A stretch of DNA of 64,000 nucleotides from Dendrolimus kikuchii (GCA_019925095.2 CM034388.1:6346501-6410500); one strand, 5' to 3'. Positions 48,101 to 50,739 are shown, counted from the stretch's first letter. The notes: generated by a model from the letters alone, not told the origin. Numbers and translations are program-made.

Positions 48101-48495
48101 ACATAAAAATTAAGTACAATGTAACCTGTATTAACAACTCCTGCTCTTTAAACAAGAAGTACGCACTAGAGGTTGACTCGCGGCGTAGCTGCGGGTTAAA
48201 CTTTAATGGATAATAAGACCATTACGGACACTCAAAGACATTCGTTCCGATCCAACCCAAAGAAGCCTACAAACTACTCTAACTCAATCTGAATACCACC
48301 GATTGGATATTTATCATGTAATATATAAATATTATGTAGTAATGTAATGTAATTCATGAATCTAAGTAGACACTCGGCTAATCATGCATGACAATTCGTA
48401 GCATATTTAAGTACCTCGTTTCTCCCTTCATCAGAATCGATCTTCTCGAAATTATCACTTTCACTTGATGAACGCGTTTCCTGATTCTCAGACAT
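1..48495 (-). CDS. ACC: Acetyl-CoA carboxylase gene, 5' part (26 coding exons, both alternative starts included)
   Basis: This gene encodes the cytosolic multidomain enzyme that carboxylates acetyl-CoA to malonyl-CoA, the committed step of fatty-acid synthesis. Reading exons from high to low coordinates gives the known animal ACC order: N-terminal regulatory segment with an AMPK-type serine (PSMSQGT), biotin carboxylase ([71 protein letters not shown]), BC C-terminal part ([13 protein letters not shown]), biotin carrier (EVMKMVM across an exon junction), then the central domain ([34 protein letters not shown]). Every listed intron has GT/AG ends and neighbouring exon phases agree. About 1,070 residues are encoded here by the long isoform, roughly half of an ACC. 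The carboxyltransferase lies beyond position 1. The ATP-grasp glycine-loop exon(s) expected between 21507 and 16715 are missing. Identification is by recalled family similarity, not a database search. Confidence 0.96.
301..609 (+). repeat. ~300-bp SINE-like repeat, copy 1
   Basis: It starts ATCCATGCAGGAACGGAGAA and ends GCCTGTCTGCTGAACTCCTG followed by CAATAAAAAA. Copies with the same 5' start occur at least eight times in this window in both orientations. Interior landmarks are AAGAGGTGACTAAACAACCC and CATAGGCGATGGTAACCGC. A B-box-like GGTTCCAGTCTCC is present, but a tRNA head is not convincing. Confidence 0.75.
880..1290 (+). repeat. Dispersed repeat, relative of 5280-5720
   Basis: It includes TTTTAGTGAAAACTATGTCG and GTTCTCCATCGTTTATATAG followed by CAGACACGGCATATTTGG. 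It ends about 60 bp before ACC exon 1354-1536. Confidence 0.55.
1354..1536 (-). CDS. ACC: ACC exon, central domain
   Basis: It encodes 61 residues beginning [16 protein letters not shown] and containing [15 protein letters not shown] and [18 protein letters not shown], a strongly conserved ACC central-domain stretch. The acceptor is CATCAG above 1536 and the donor is GTGAGT at 1348-1353. Phase is 0/0. A truncated LINE tail (1640-1745) lies just upstream in the intron. Confidence 0.96.
1640..1745 (-). mobile_element. LINE tail fragment
   Basis: It is the reverse-orientation copy of 9605-9730: a CATA microsatellite followed by TAACTTCACGCCAGCTCCCT. Confidence 0.6.
2049..2245 (-). pseudogene. 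LINE ORF fragment with TTTC microsatellite
   Basis: The minus strand encodes [40 protein letters not shown], matching the LTKQIY...GRPR...DQI.EVL..G..KS..NRR signature of LINE C-termini. A TTTC microsatellite (about 2083-2112) follows. Confidence 0.65.
2484..2765 (+). repeat. ~300-bp SINE-like repeat, diverged copy
   Basis: It begins TGGAACGGAGAAAGAATACA, retains AAGAGGCGACAAAACAACCC and ATAGGCGATGGTAAC, and ends in an A-rich run. It is more diverged than the other copies. Confidence 0.65.
3128..3256 (-). CDS. ACC: ACC exon, central domain
   Basis: It encodes 43 residues from [19 protein letters not shown] to SRVALRARQ, matching the helical ACC central domain. The acceptor is TTATCAG, the donor is GTATGT at 3122-3127, and phase is 0/0. 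Confidence 0.95.
3350..3452 (+). mobile_element. Helitron-like 3' fragment
   Basis: It contains ATATGGCGCTGCAATCGGGT and ends CGTACAGCTAG at 3452, resembling the right half of 40294-40856. Confidence 0.45.
3610..3719 (-). CDS. ACC: ACC exon, central domain
   Basis: It encodes [16 protein letters not shown] through [15 protein letters not shown]. The acceptor is CAATAG and the donor is GTAAGT at 3604-3609. It starts in phase 1 (codon G|GT, Gly, shared with the 4613 exon) and ends in phase 0. Confidence 0.95.
4432..4572 (-). repeat. tRNA-derived SINE, degraded copy
   Basis: It contains the diagnostic GATTCCTGGTATGGTAAATT and CCTCTGTGATTGAGTGG on the minus strand. It lies about 40 bp beyond the donor of ACC exon 4613-4695. 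Confidence 0.6.
4613..4695 (-). CDS. ACC: ACC exon, central domain, flanked by SINEs
   Basis: This 83-bp exon encodes [20 protein letters not shown] and then VESNFQLG. The acceptor is TTTTAG, the donor is GTGAGT at 4607-4612, and phases are 2 in and 1 out. tRNA-derived SINE copies sit about 40 bp away on both sides (4432-4572 and 4722-4976). Confidence 0.95.
4722..4976 (-). repeat. tRNA-derived SINE
   Basis: On the minus strand the head has an A-box-like TGGTTGAGCCTTCTGAG and a perfect RNA polymerase III B box, GGTTCGATTCC, followed by TGGTATAGTAAATTTCGGAA and a GATTATTATTATTAT tail. A related copy is 38027-38264. It lies about 30 bp upstream of the acceptor of ACC exon 4613-4695. Confidence 0.8.
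5121..5207 (-). CDS. ACC: ACC exon, central domain (too short for an ORF scan)
   Basis: This 87-bp exon encodes [15 protein letters not shown] followed by [14 protein letters not shown], homologous to the animal ACC segment ending QRYRSGIRG. The acceptor is TTAAAG, the donor is GTGAGT at 5115-5120, and phases are 2 in and 2 out. The boundary codon with the upstream exon is CA|C (His), and the exon's own last bases AG join G to give Arg. Confidence 0.93.
5280..5720 (+). repeat. Dispersed repeat ending GTTCTCCATCGTTTACATAG
   Basis: Shared with 880-1290, the two give parallel copies of TTTTAGTGAAAACTRTGTCG, CAAACCGCTNCNGGG and CTTCAATGTACAGACACGGC. Fragments recur at 41085-41240, in reverse at 42150-42560, and several times at 58680-59510. 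It is probably a non-autonomous Helitron or MITE family. Confidence 0.55.
5980..6116 (-). CDS. ACC: ACC exon, central domain
   Basis: It encodes [20 protein letters not shown] and then [20 protein letters not shown], closely matching the conserved ACC block with SGRIP and QFPSQQIA. The acceptor is TTTTTAG and the donor is GTGAGT at 5974-5979. It enters in phase 0 and leaves in phase 2. Confidence 0.96.
6325..6434. repeat. Small MITE-like inverted-repeat element
   Basis: It begins GGCCGGTTCCTATATCTTGC and ends GGAACAGGCC, with an inner inverted pair around TTTGACAT...ATGTCAAA. A relative lies at 39181-39310. Confidence 0.55.
6564..6670 (-). CDS. ACC: ACC exon, after biotin carrier domain
   Basis: It encodes [20 protein letters not shown] then [13 protein letters not shown], a diagnostic ACC sequence following the BCCP domain. 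The acceptor is TTTTTTAG and the donor is GTAAAT (weaker) at 6558-6563. Phase is 1 in and 0 out. Confidence 0.95.
6819..6956 (-). CDS. ACC: ACC exon, BCCP-central linker
   Basis: It encodes [18 protein letters not shown] through [19 protein letters not shown]. The acceptor is CTCCAG and the donor is GTAAGT at 6813-6818. The first codon is split G|AA, and the exon ends in phase 1. Confidence 0.94.
7080..7300 (+). pseudogene. LINE 3'-end fragment
   Basis: After a frameshift the plus strand reads [20 protein letters not shown] and [13 protein letters not shown] followed by a stop, then ATCAGCAATGAAGGC. This is the typical C-terminus of an insect endonuclease-RT LINE, and the same family occurs at 13995-14240 on the other strand. 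It lies within the ACC intron upstream of the 6819 exon. Confidence 0.65.
7868..8028 (+). repeat. Dispersed repeat (GGCCACTGAAAAGTGGC family)
   Basis: It contains CTTGACATCTTTGTCTTCCG, GATCACGGCCACTGAAAAGT and AAACGTCGGAATAACAAAAA. A reverse copy is at 21730-21900 and a partial one at 34450-34535. The CCACT/AGTGG hairpin before GAAACGTCGG resembles retroelement leader or ribozyme-type folds, but the class is not established. Confidence 0.5.
8262..8764 (+). mobile_element. 503-bp non-autonomous element, copy 1 of an inverted pair
   Basis: A near-identical inverted copy lies at 29371-29874. It starts TTTTCAACACACTTGC; the complementary CAAGTGTGTTGAAAA recurs at 8617-8631, so the left ~370 bp look like a MITE with 15-bp inverted ends. 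It holds a 22-bp perfect palindrome at 8352-8373 centred on CACTAGTG. The right ~130 bp are GC-richer and bounded by GATTACCG/CGGTAATC. The superfamily is not recognised and no ORF is present. Confidence 0.7.
8818..8923 (-). CDS. ACC: ACC exon carrying the biotinylated lysine
   Basis: It encodes [18 protein letters not shown] through [16 protein letters not shown]. The lysine of the MKM motif, completed by ...AEIE from the previous exon, is the residue that carries biotin in this family. The acceptor is ACCAG, the donor is GTAGGT at 8812-8817, and phase is 0 in and 1 out. The 503-bp element at 8262-8764 ends about 50 bp downstream of this exon. Confidence 0.96.
9278..9489 (-). CDS. ACC: ACC exon, start of biotin carrier region
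   Basis: It encodes 70 residues with [48 protein letters not shown] and [16 protein letters not shown], leading directly to the MKM biotin site. The acceptor is AACCAG, the donor is GTGAGT at 9272-9277, and phase is 1 in and 0 out. A diverged duplicate of the exon end and donor lies just downstream in the intron (see findings). Confidence 0.96.
9605..9730 (+). mobile_element. LINE tail fragment
   Basis: The plus strand reads [20 protein letters not shown] and YPARELA, then a stop and a TATG repeat. The same ~105-bp tail lies in reverse at 1640-1745, and its last ~55 bp occur at 34199-34255. Confidence 0.6.
10314..10724 (-). mobile_element. Retroposed GC-rich element with 16-bp target duplication
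   Basis: This 411-bp insert is flanked by the perfect direct repeat CAATTAGACAGCCCTT (10298-10313 and 10725-10740). It has a T-run at its left edge, i.e. an A-rich 3' tail on the minus strand, which is the signature of target-primed reverse transcription. Its GC-rich body (CCGCGGGGGGCCTTTAGC...) has no coding capacity. It could be a SINE or a 5'-truncated LINE. Confidence 0.75.
11305..11471 (-). CDS. ACC: ACC exon, between BC and BCCP
   Basis: It encodes [37 protein letters not shown] and [16 protein letters not shown]. The acceptor is TTCTAG and the donor is GTGAGT at 11299-11304. Entry phase 2 (AA|A, Lys) and exit phase 1 agree with neighbours. Confidence 0.93.
11828..11937 (-). CDS. ACC: ACC exon, after BC
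   Basis: It encodes [20 protein letters not shown] and then [16 protein letters not shown]. The acceptor is ATACAG, the donor is GTAAGC at 11822-11827, and phase is 0 in and 2 out. Confidence 0.94.
12280..12424 (-). CDS. ACC: ACC exon, BC C-terminal part
   Basis: It encodes [20 protein letters not shown] and [20 protein letters not shown] through LIAER, a hallmark ACC/BC C-terminal sequence ([16 protein letters not shown]). The acceptor is CAACAG, the donor is GTAAGT at 12274-12279, and phase is 2 in and 0 out. Confidence 0.96.
12470..12630 (+). mobile_element. Helitron-like fragment in ACC intron
   Basis: It carries GGGATAGTTTACGATATAAA and CGCGGCGCAGCCGCAG and ends CTAG at 12627-12630, in the 235-bp intron between the 12280 and 12660 exons. 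Confidence 0.5.
12660..12822 (-). CDS. ACC: ACC exon, BC C-terminal domain
   Basis: It encodes [40 protein letters not shown] and [15 protein letters not shown]. The acceptor is CTTTAG, the donor is GTGAGT at 12654-12659, and phase is 1 in and 2 out. A Helitron-like fragment ends 30 bp away at 12630. Confidence 0.96.
13827..13989 (-). CDS. ACC: ACC exon, BC domain
   Basis: It encodes [20 protein letters not shown] through [15 protein letters not shown]; the [10 protein letters not shown] motif belongs to the biotin carboxylase C-terminal lobe. The acceptor is TTGTAG and the donor is GTGAGT at 13821-13826. It enters in phase 0 and leaves in phase 1 (G|GC with the next exon). Confidence 0.96.
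13995..14240 (-). pseudogene. LINE 3'-end fragment
   Basis: The minus strand reads [27 protein letters not shown], stop, [18 protein letters not shown], then the tail shared with 7080-7300. It begins just upstream of the 13827 ACC exon acceptor. Confidence 0.65.
14926..15099 (-). CDS. ACC: ACC exon, BC catalytic core (ATP-grasp)
   Basis: It encodes 58 residues including [18 protein letters not shown] and [20 protein letters not shown] followed by VNLPAAQLQ. The E-x-N-x-R-x-Q-VEH motif is the catalytic and metal-binding part of biotin carboxylase. The acceptor is TTTTAG, the donor is GTTAGT at 14920-14925, and phase is 0/0. Confidence 0.96.
15444..15725 (+). mobile_element. Non-autonomous Helitron-like element
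   Basis: This uninterrupted relative of 50740-52193 begins TCTACACAGATAAATAAAAT and ends CACAGCTAG before T. It includes the typical AATCTCTGAAACGGCTGGAC stretch. It lies in the ACC intron between the 14926 and 16318 exons. Confidence 0.7.
16318..16433 (-). CDS. ACC: ACC exon, BC ATP-grasp region
   Basis: It encodes [38 protein letters not shown]. The [17 protein letters not shown] block is invariant in biotin carboxylases. The acceptor is TTTCAG, the donor is GTAAAT at 16312-16317, and phase is 1 in and 0 out. Confidence 0.96.
16622..16715 (-). CDS. ACC: ACC exon, BC region just after the missing segment
   Basis: It encodes [19 protein letters not shown] and [13 protein letters not shown]. 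The acceptor is AAATAG, the donor is GTGAAT at 16616-16621, and phase is 0 in and 1 out. In animal ACC this follows a ~110-130-residue segment with the GGGGKG ATP-binding loop, for which no exon exists upstream in this window. A mag-like retrotransposon (16983-21343) lies there instead. Confidence 0.95.
16983..17071 (-). repeat. 3' LTR of the mag-like element
   Basis: It is the exact copy of 21255-21343. It carries an AATAAA on the element (and ACC sense) strand, a possible polyadenylation signal. The polypurine tract GGGGGAAAGG (17079-17088 on the minus strand) lies seven bases before it. Confidence 0.85.
17191..21222 (-). CDS. Gag-Pol polyprotein of the mag-like element
   Basis: The start is the ATG at 21220-21222 (METSGEIRA), giving 1,343 residues; an in-frame GTG lies nine bases earlier inside the primer-binding region. 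Counted from the ATG: retrotransposon Gag 1-220; two CCHC knuckles at about 226-237 and 244-257; aspartic protease VDTGAS near 309-314; reverse transcriptase about 440-640 with STLDLERAY and the catalytic LIDD near 592-595; RNase H with [10 protein letters not shown] near 740; integrase zinc finger (HNTHNG...CQRC) 962-997; integrase D, D35, E at about 1024, 1078 and 1114. There is no chromodomain or env. The frame is fully open, so a young, possibly active copy is inferred. Confidence 0.95.
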   Translation of the reverse strand: METSGEIRAARAVTFQEFNQQTGNWDNYIERLNYCFEANGIREDSAKRANFFTVCGVQVYETLLALITPRKSNEVTFLEIVTCLTKHYSPKRNEISTSYKFYKRDQKPGESASEYIAQLRKLSTSCNFKDLERMLRDRLVCGMLDQKLQYELLKKDNLQYYEVVDAMLSAESAGRDMRMMQGTCAAQPTSFTSVVPAFYDSSLSAVSVPEPMDINAVQTRTNTRFCYRCGGHHSGECRFINAICRFCKKKGHIEKICMVKKKSVKTTQNVNYTEHGERLNGIYNVSSSSRVQPYEVAILLEGIPVVMQVDTGASFSLVNESTWQKLRRHQPRLILHTAPYTLRTWTDAPVKLLGRITLQVIYKGLQRDLTAIVAKGNGPNLLGRDWLKPLEITLNIHFVSEIDLHDINKLIDKYSDVFQEGLGTYRGHPVTIHLKPEVTPKFLKARPVPYAIKDRVEKEIDRLVSEGVLKSTAFSEWATPVVPIVKRNGDIRLCGDYRSTVNQSTESDTYPMPTANEVFANIAGGKFFSTLDLERAYTQVTVDNNTAKLLTLNTCKGLYTVHRLAFGVKACPGIFQRLMTALLAGIPGVAVLIDDIIVCGRTMWEMHQRLDMVLHRISRSGLRLNKAKCKFAKDKVEFLGFIIDAEGIHPAPSKVESIMKTPEPKNIAELQAFLGLYNFYERFIPHKATLLEPLHRLLDRSQKWRWTDLEQRTFDTAKRLLSCDLTLIHYDLEKQLVLTCDSSDYGVGAVIAHVMEDGQERPIAMGSRTLHTHERRYSQLDKEAAAIMFGLQKFHNYLMGRHFVIITDHKPLLGIFDPKKQIPTMLSPRLTRIAIALTSYSYDIIYRPGSQIGNADGLSRWPQPVPEEPEPQLYDVLLMAERPDDFPVEAEQIARESKKDRILSQVIHHMKCGWPAKVNDGELRAYWLHRNDLSLMEDCILHSCRVVVPAQLRTQILQFLHNTHNGIVKTKALARSYVWWPHLNEDIEELVRDCQRCAENQHMPPKTSHEWITPTKPWSRIHVDFAGPFQNKLFFIVVDAYSRWPEVIVINNMTSNTVIKHLRNLFATHGICETLVSDNGTPFISREMEDFLEANKIKHVTTAPYHPATNGLAERMVQTVKDKLRKMDNMNWDVKIPNMLLSLRTTPCVTTQKSPAELLMNRRLRTLLDSLHPDNIQTKKMNQQIERNAQKKHRETQVGQKVMYRNYGNGPKWMPGTVVDKGGPSSYRIKMKNNSEVVNRHIDQLVRFDPQTTNTPDEELATEVQEDTNQDKGTDTQMEDTNNENEQVKQSCPEEVIEIPSTEKWEEMLGIPSTSEISYGGRKFKQKRNMYAKSPYARNNYVE
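21231..21240 (-). other. Primer-binding site, tRNA-Ser(GCU) type
   Basis: The minus strand reads TGGCGACGAG, the complement of the CTCGTCGCCA terminus of eukaryotic tRNA-Ser(GCU). It sits between the 5' LTR and the gag start codon. Confidence 0.65.
21255..21343 (-). repeat. 5' LTR of the mag-like element
   Basis: This 89-bp direct repeat matches 16983-17071 perfectly. In element orientation it begins TGTATTCATTC. Its far edge continues into the internal leader before the primer-binding site at 21231-21240. Confidence 0.85.
21507..21578 (-). CDS. ACC: ACC exon, BC domain just before the missing segment
   Basis: This 72-bp exon encodes [19 protein letters not shown] then HRAGV. The acceptor is GTTTTAG. 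The best donor is GTGGGT at 21501-21506, giving phase 0/0; a GTAGTG donor three bases earlier is also possible. Downstream coding sequence expected in ACC (the GPP...MWALGDK block) does not follow in any frame before the 16715 exon. Confidence 0.92.
21730..21900 (-). repeat. Dispersed repeat, reverse copy of 7868-8028
   Basis: It carries CCGTTTCGGCCACTTTTCAG and GAAGACAAAGATGTCAAGTG in reverse orientation, in the ACC intron between exons 21507 and 22452. Confidence 0.5.
22452..22592 (-). CDS. ACC: ACC exon, BC N-terminal lobe
   Basis: It encodes [40 protein letters not shown] and AVRTQVQ, the N-terminal lobe of biotin carboxylase. The acceptor is GAATAG, the donor is GTGAGA at 22446-22451, and phase is 0/0. 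Confidence 0.96.
23350..23457 (-). CDS. ACC: ACC exon, start of biotin carboxylase
   Basis: It encodes [36 protein letters not shown], the first beta-alpha unit of the BC N-terminal lobe. The acceptor is TTTCAG, the donor is GTGAGT at 23344-23349, and phase is 0/0. Confidence 0.96.
23485..23906 (-). mobile_element. Helitron-like element, reverse orientation
   Basis: It is a relative of 38393-38832, sharing AAAAGCTGAATGATAATTGC and ACGACGGGACGAAC blocks. It starts with CTAG (23485-23488) just above the acceptor of the 23350-23457 ACC exon. Confidence 0.65.
24265..24572 (+). repeat. ~300-bp SINE-like repeat copy
   Basis: It runs from TCCATGCAGGAAAAGAGAAA to ATGCCATAAAAAAAG. A separate 5'-end scrap of the family lies in reverse at about 24893-24932. 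Confidence 0.7.
25113..25230 (-). CDS. ACC: ACC exon with predicted AMPK-target serine
   Basis: It encodes [19 protein letters not shown] and [20 protein letters not shown]. The serine of PSMS corresponds by position to the AMPK-regulated serine of animal ACCs. The exon enters in phase 2 with a single G that completes Arg or Gln depending on which upstream exon is used. The acceptor is TACCAG and the donor is GTAAGA at 25107-25112. Confidence 0.95.
27236..27545 (+). pseudogene. Non-LTR retrotransposon RT tail fragment
   Basis: The frame ending at 27547 reads [20 protein letters not shown], then [20 protein letters not shown] and [13 protein letters not shown]. This resembles the C-terminal tail found after the RT in some non-LTR elements (FVPF.VETLGPWG...SGDPR...IQRGNA). 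A second frame just upstream ([14 protein letters not shown]) fits the preceding part, so a frameshift is present. The end of the coding remnant is a perfect 34-bp palindrome. Confidence 0.65.
29371..29874 (-). mobile_element. 503-bp non-autonomous element, inverted copy 2
   Basis: It is the reverse complement of 8262-8764 with few differences; the 22-bp palindrome is at 29763-29784. It lies in the long ACC intron upstream of the 25113 exon. Confidence 0.7.
29962..30260 (-). mobile_element. Helitron-like element, reverse orientation
   Basis: It starts CTAGAGTTTTCCCCGCGGCC on the plus strand and runs through TTCATTTTATATCTCCCGGT and CCAGTAGTTTTCCGTGAAAG to a poly-T stretch. It is related to 47557-48205 and 62640-62814. 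Confidence 0.55.
32724..32995 (-). CDS. ACC: ACC alternative first coding exon (isoform B)
   Basis: This exon opens with an ATG at 32995 (MTLRTIINS...), preceded in frame by a TGA. It contains [19 protein letters not shown], resembling the vertebrate ACC N-terminal block with SRFIIG and an acidic stretch. It ends TTG CA before GTGAGT (32718-32723). Exit phase 2 fits the 25113-25230 exon exactly, giving GTLQPSMSQGT. A second ATG ([10 protein letters not shown]) 19 codons in could be the real start. The 5' UTR and promoter are not resolved. Confidence 0.8.
33745..34205 (-). pseudogene. LINE 3'-end fragment
   Basis: From high to low coordinates it reads [38 protein letters not shown] and, near 33790, [18 protein letters not shown]. 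It is the same protein tail as 43850-44032 but heavily degraded. Confidence 0.65.
35473..35793 (-). repeat. ~300-bp SINE-like repeat copy
   Basis: This reverse copy has a poly-T side at 35473 (the element's A-rich tail) and ends at TTTCTCCGTTCCTGCAGG. Confidence 0.75.
35825..36110 (-). pseudogene. LINE 3'-end fragment
   Basis: The minus strand shows [20 protein letters not shown] in broken frames, the same LINE signature (HVERM...LTK). It is fused side by side with the SINE-like copy at 35473-35793. Confidence 0.5.
37165..37476 (-). repeat. ~300-bp SINE-like repeat copy
   Basis: This reverse copy runs from the poly-T at 37165 through GAGTTCAGCAGACAGGCAGA to CTCCGTTCCTGCACGG. Confidence 0.75.
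38027..38264 (-). repeat. tRNA-derived SINE
   Basis: The minus strand begins CCTCTGTGGTTGAGCGGGCT (A box) and has GGTTCAATTCC (B box), then ACTATGGTTTGGGTGTCTGG and an ATTATTATTAA tail. It belongs to the same family as 4722-4976. Confidence 0.8.
38393..38832 (-). mobile_element. Helitron-like element, reverse orientation
   Basis: On the plus strand it begins CTAGCTGACCCGGCAAACTT, the reverse complement of a standard insect Helitron 3' end. It is closely related to 23485-23906. The 5' terminus in the AT run near 38832 is approximate. Confidence 0.7.
39181..39310. repeat. Small MITE-like inverted-repeat element
   Basis: It starts GGCCGGTTCTT and ends CAAGATAAAGGAACCGGCC. It shares the inner TTTGACATTA...CTTATGTCAA pair with 6325-6434. 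Confidence 0.55.
40162..41035. mobile_element. Non-autonomous hAT-like element with long inverted repeats
   Basis: The element starts TAGGGTGGCGCAAAAA and ends with its counterpart TTTTTGCGTTACCCTA. The arms match imperfectly for about 125 bp (40162-40287 with 40911-41035). The 8-bp direct repeat CTGAAGAG flanks it at 40154-40161 and 41036-41043, as expected for hAT transposition. A Helitron (40294-40856) is nested in the middle; without it the element is about 310 bp. Confidence 0.8.
40294..40856 (+). mobile_element. Helitron-like element nested in the hAT element
   Basis: It is 563 bp from TCTTATATATAAAATTCTCG to GCCGGGGCCGCTAG, between A (40293) and T (40857). It contains ACCGATTCTTATGAAATTTT and two GGCGCTGAGATCGGG-like blocks common in insect Helitron relatives. 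No coding sequence is present. Confidence 0.8.
43850..44032 (+). pseudogene. LINE 3'-end fragment with ATGT tail
   Basis: The plus strand reads [40 protein letters not shown] and [17 protein letters not shown], then a stop and a TATG microsatellite tail. This C-terminus is widespread in lepidopteran endonuclease-RT elements. Confidence 0.75.
45695..45858 (-). CDS. ACC: ACC N-terminal exon 2 (isoform A)
   Basis: It encodes 54 residues, [20 protein letters not shown] through [18 protein letters not shown], and ends CG before GTGAGT (45689-45694). The acceptor is TTTTCAG and phase is 0 in and 2 out. Joined to 25113-25230 it yields [13 protein letters not shown], restoring the hydrophobic and basic residues upstream of the AMPK serine. 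The segment is acidic, then basic, and probably unstructured. Confidence 0.88.
46181..46478 (+). repeat. ~300-bp SINE-like repeat copy
   Basis: It starts TCCGTGCAGGAACGGAGAAA. The 3' part is shortened (GCTTTCTGCTGAGCTACTGC then AATAAAAAAA), with a small internal deletion. Confidence 0.7.
47023..47452 (+). repeat. 9-bp minisatellite (TTGTCCGAG/T)
   Basis: About 45 tandem 9-bp units of TTGTCCGAN with point variants (TTGTCCTTT, TTGTTCGAT). Because 9 is divisible by three, all three forward frames are open, giving apparent Cys-Pro, Phe-Val and Leu-Ser repeat proteins. I regard these as artefacts. Confidence 0.9.
47557..48205 (+). mobile_element. Helitron-like element with nested SINE
   Basis: The left part (TCATCTATAAAAAATGCGAT to the GTGCAAATAGCACTAAC block) and right part (TGTAACCTGTATTAACAACT to GCGGCGTAGCTGCGGG) are the two halves of the family seen at 29962-30260 and 12470-12630. 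The ~300-bp SINE-like repeat 47768-48091 splits them. Confidence 0.55.
47768..48091 (-). repeat. ~300-bp SINE-like repeat copy nested in a Helitron-like element
   Basis: This is a complete reverse copy, from the poly-T at 47768 to CGTTCCTGCACGGATAAG. It splits the element at 47557-48205. Confidence 0.75.
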
Positions 48496-48500
48496 GTTAT
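48415..48500 (-). CDS. ACC: ACC first coding exon (isoform A)
   Basis: The acceptor TTTCAG above 48500 leaves five untranslated bases before ATG at 48493-48495. The 27 codons read [20 protein letters not shown] then SDEGRNE, ending in phase 0 at a GTACTT donor (48409-48414), which is weak. The next exon continues in frame. The acceptor implies at least one further upstream 5' UTR exon. Confidence 0.82.
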
Positions 48501-49909
48501 CTGAAACAATAGAAATCTACATGAATTTTGACTATTTTAAAACTGGATATTTACGACTATATATATACCTTTTATTACTTTTATTATTTATGCTCTAACA
48601 ATGAGTTTGCTCTAAAAGTTTTATCAGGCGTCTTTTATAAATATTTTAATTTACATGTCTGACTAATGTTATGAACACAAGTGATAACGTGCTGAAATTT
48701 AAATGCATTGTTAGAAAAATATGTATTTTGAGACAAACATATAAAATATGTATTTTTTACATTGTTTATAACAACATCGAAAAAATATTATCTAATAAAG
48801 TAAAAATAATAGCTTGGAACTGTTAACTGATTTGATTGGTTAATGTTACTTGGCTTGAACAGGGACGTGTTAAGATATTTTTCTTTTATTTTGTTACTGT
48901 TTGTAAATTTATTTAGTGTTTTGTTGCGTCGTGCGAATTTGCGGGATCGAATTAAATGACAATTGAAAATTTACAAACTTTATTAGAAGTGATCGCACGT
49001 AATTTACAGATTTTATAAACACATTCAAATATCACAAGCCCAAGGCGTAAGGCGGGAGGTCGTAATAATATATAACTCGCAAAGTCTGTCGTTGTTAGAT
49101 TGTCGTTCCAAAAATGCACTTAGCAACGCCTCGATTGCAGTTAAAATTCAACTATCTCTGCCTCAACGCACCGACCTTATATATTCGCAAAATAGACATG
49201 GCCTACCAATAAACATAAACAGATCGTTTATTGGAATTCTAAAACTGGTCAGGTTTAAAACAAAACACATGGCTTTTAGGAACTTACAATGGAATTTTAG
49301 CAATAAAACGGTTTATGGTGTCTTCGACTCGACGGCCCGCCATAGAGACAAGCAGAAAGTTTTCTTTAAAAACAACCCTTTACCTTGGTTTGTCATTTGA
49401 CATTCTTTCACAGAAATTGATACTTATAAACTATACTATGATATGGTAATAACACAGGATGTAATTCCTTTTTTTAAATTAGCTGGTTCAATTCCTGACA
49501 AGAGACATTAATTTTCAAAAATCTAATGATACCACTTTAGTTTTAGCTAAATTCGGCCTCGACACTGTTTGTGTCGAGTGTTTTTCGCTATTTAGCATAG
49601 TTTAGGATTTGGCCCACTTGAAAAATTAATTCTGTCTAAAAAGCGTATTATATTATTAAAATAAATATTTTACTTACAAACACTTATTTTTAATTTTTAT
49701 CTATCATTGTATGTGTTTTGGAAAATAAAATTACAATTAAAAGTATTCATCACCCTTAAAGTTCCTACAATTGGAATTCAATCGATTTCATTATAAGATT
49801 CCGTTCGAAGGAAGAAATGTGAGCAGCAATATTACCATCTGGTGTTAACGATATTAAATTCCATTATAGGGCGATACGAATTCCATAGTTATTATTATTC
49901 CGATATAGT

Positions 49910-50545
49910 ATTAATGCATGTCTTTGAAGACCACGGGCCATAATAATGGCCAAGGCTTTTGGAGGGCTTGCGTGGGGTCATAGAAAGGCCAACATGTAGA
50001 GGCCCCTTGACAAATTTAATCTAAATGTGGCGTGACATTGAGCGGCGATTATCCCTGTCTACACTATATAATAATGGACCCAATCACAAGCCCCGGCCAA
50101 TGTAGGACTATTGTGGGAAATGAGAACAAATAGTACCGGGCTATTAGGGTGAACTGCTAGTGGTACTAGGGGTCTGGGAATATGGGGACTATGGCGTCTG
50201 CCCGTCGCAATATTCAGGGAATATGGAAAAATGGGCAGACGGTGACTCGCCACTTCCTGCATGGACCCCAAAACATGCCATAGAAGACAGGGGCAACATG
50301 GGTGTGAGTGGCTAAGGGGTGTAGAGAGGTGGGCTACAGATTCACCGAAGCTACTTCTGACGTGATGCCATTTATCACTTCCACCCTTGGAGCTTGACCC
50401 TTAACTCTAGCGATCTCCACTCCGTGTCGGCCGGTCAAGGCAAGCACGGATGCGGGGGGCCTTGCCTTGGCCCCCGGAGTCAGGTACGAGGTGTCGCTAC
50501 TCACCTAAGGCTTCGCCACAAAGCCCCCCTGCGGGATTATTATTA
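49910..50545 (+). repeat. LINE-like 3' region with ATT tail
   Basis: The left part (CACGGGCCATAATAATGGCC ... GGAGGGCTTGCGTGGGGTCA) is shared with 7315-7440. The right GC-rich part ends CAAAGCCCCCCTGCGGG followed by ATTATTATTATTATAA. I read it as 3' untranslated LINE sequence; no conserved protein block was found. Confidence 0.45.
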
Positions 50546-50739
50546 TTATAACAAAATTAACAATGATTCAAATATTATACAATCGGCGGTCTTATCGCTA
50601 ATAGCGATTTCTTCCAGATATCCCTCTGGAGATAATTTTGCATTTCTAATAATGGGTGGTGGGTTAATATTTCATTTATGTTGTTACAATATATGCATTT
50701 ATTATTATATTTTGCGACGTCTCAGTGTCGCTAGCATCA

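Larger units (their letters stand above)
45859..48414 (-). other. ACC intron between isoform A exons
   Basis: It contains a SINE-like copy, a Helitron-like stretch (46615-46990), the 9-bp minisatellite and a second Helitron-like element with a nested SINE. No coding exon was found. Confidence 0.6.

Noticed and set aside
49092..49400. 102-codon plus-strand ORF
   Set aside because: It has no recognisable domain and lies in repeat-rich intronic or upstream DNA. It could be real but cannot be supported from sequence alone.
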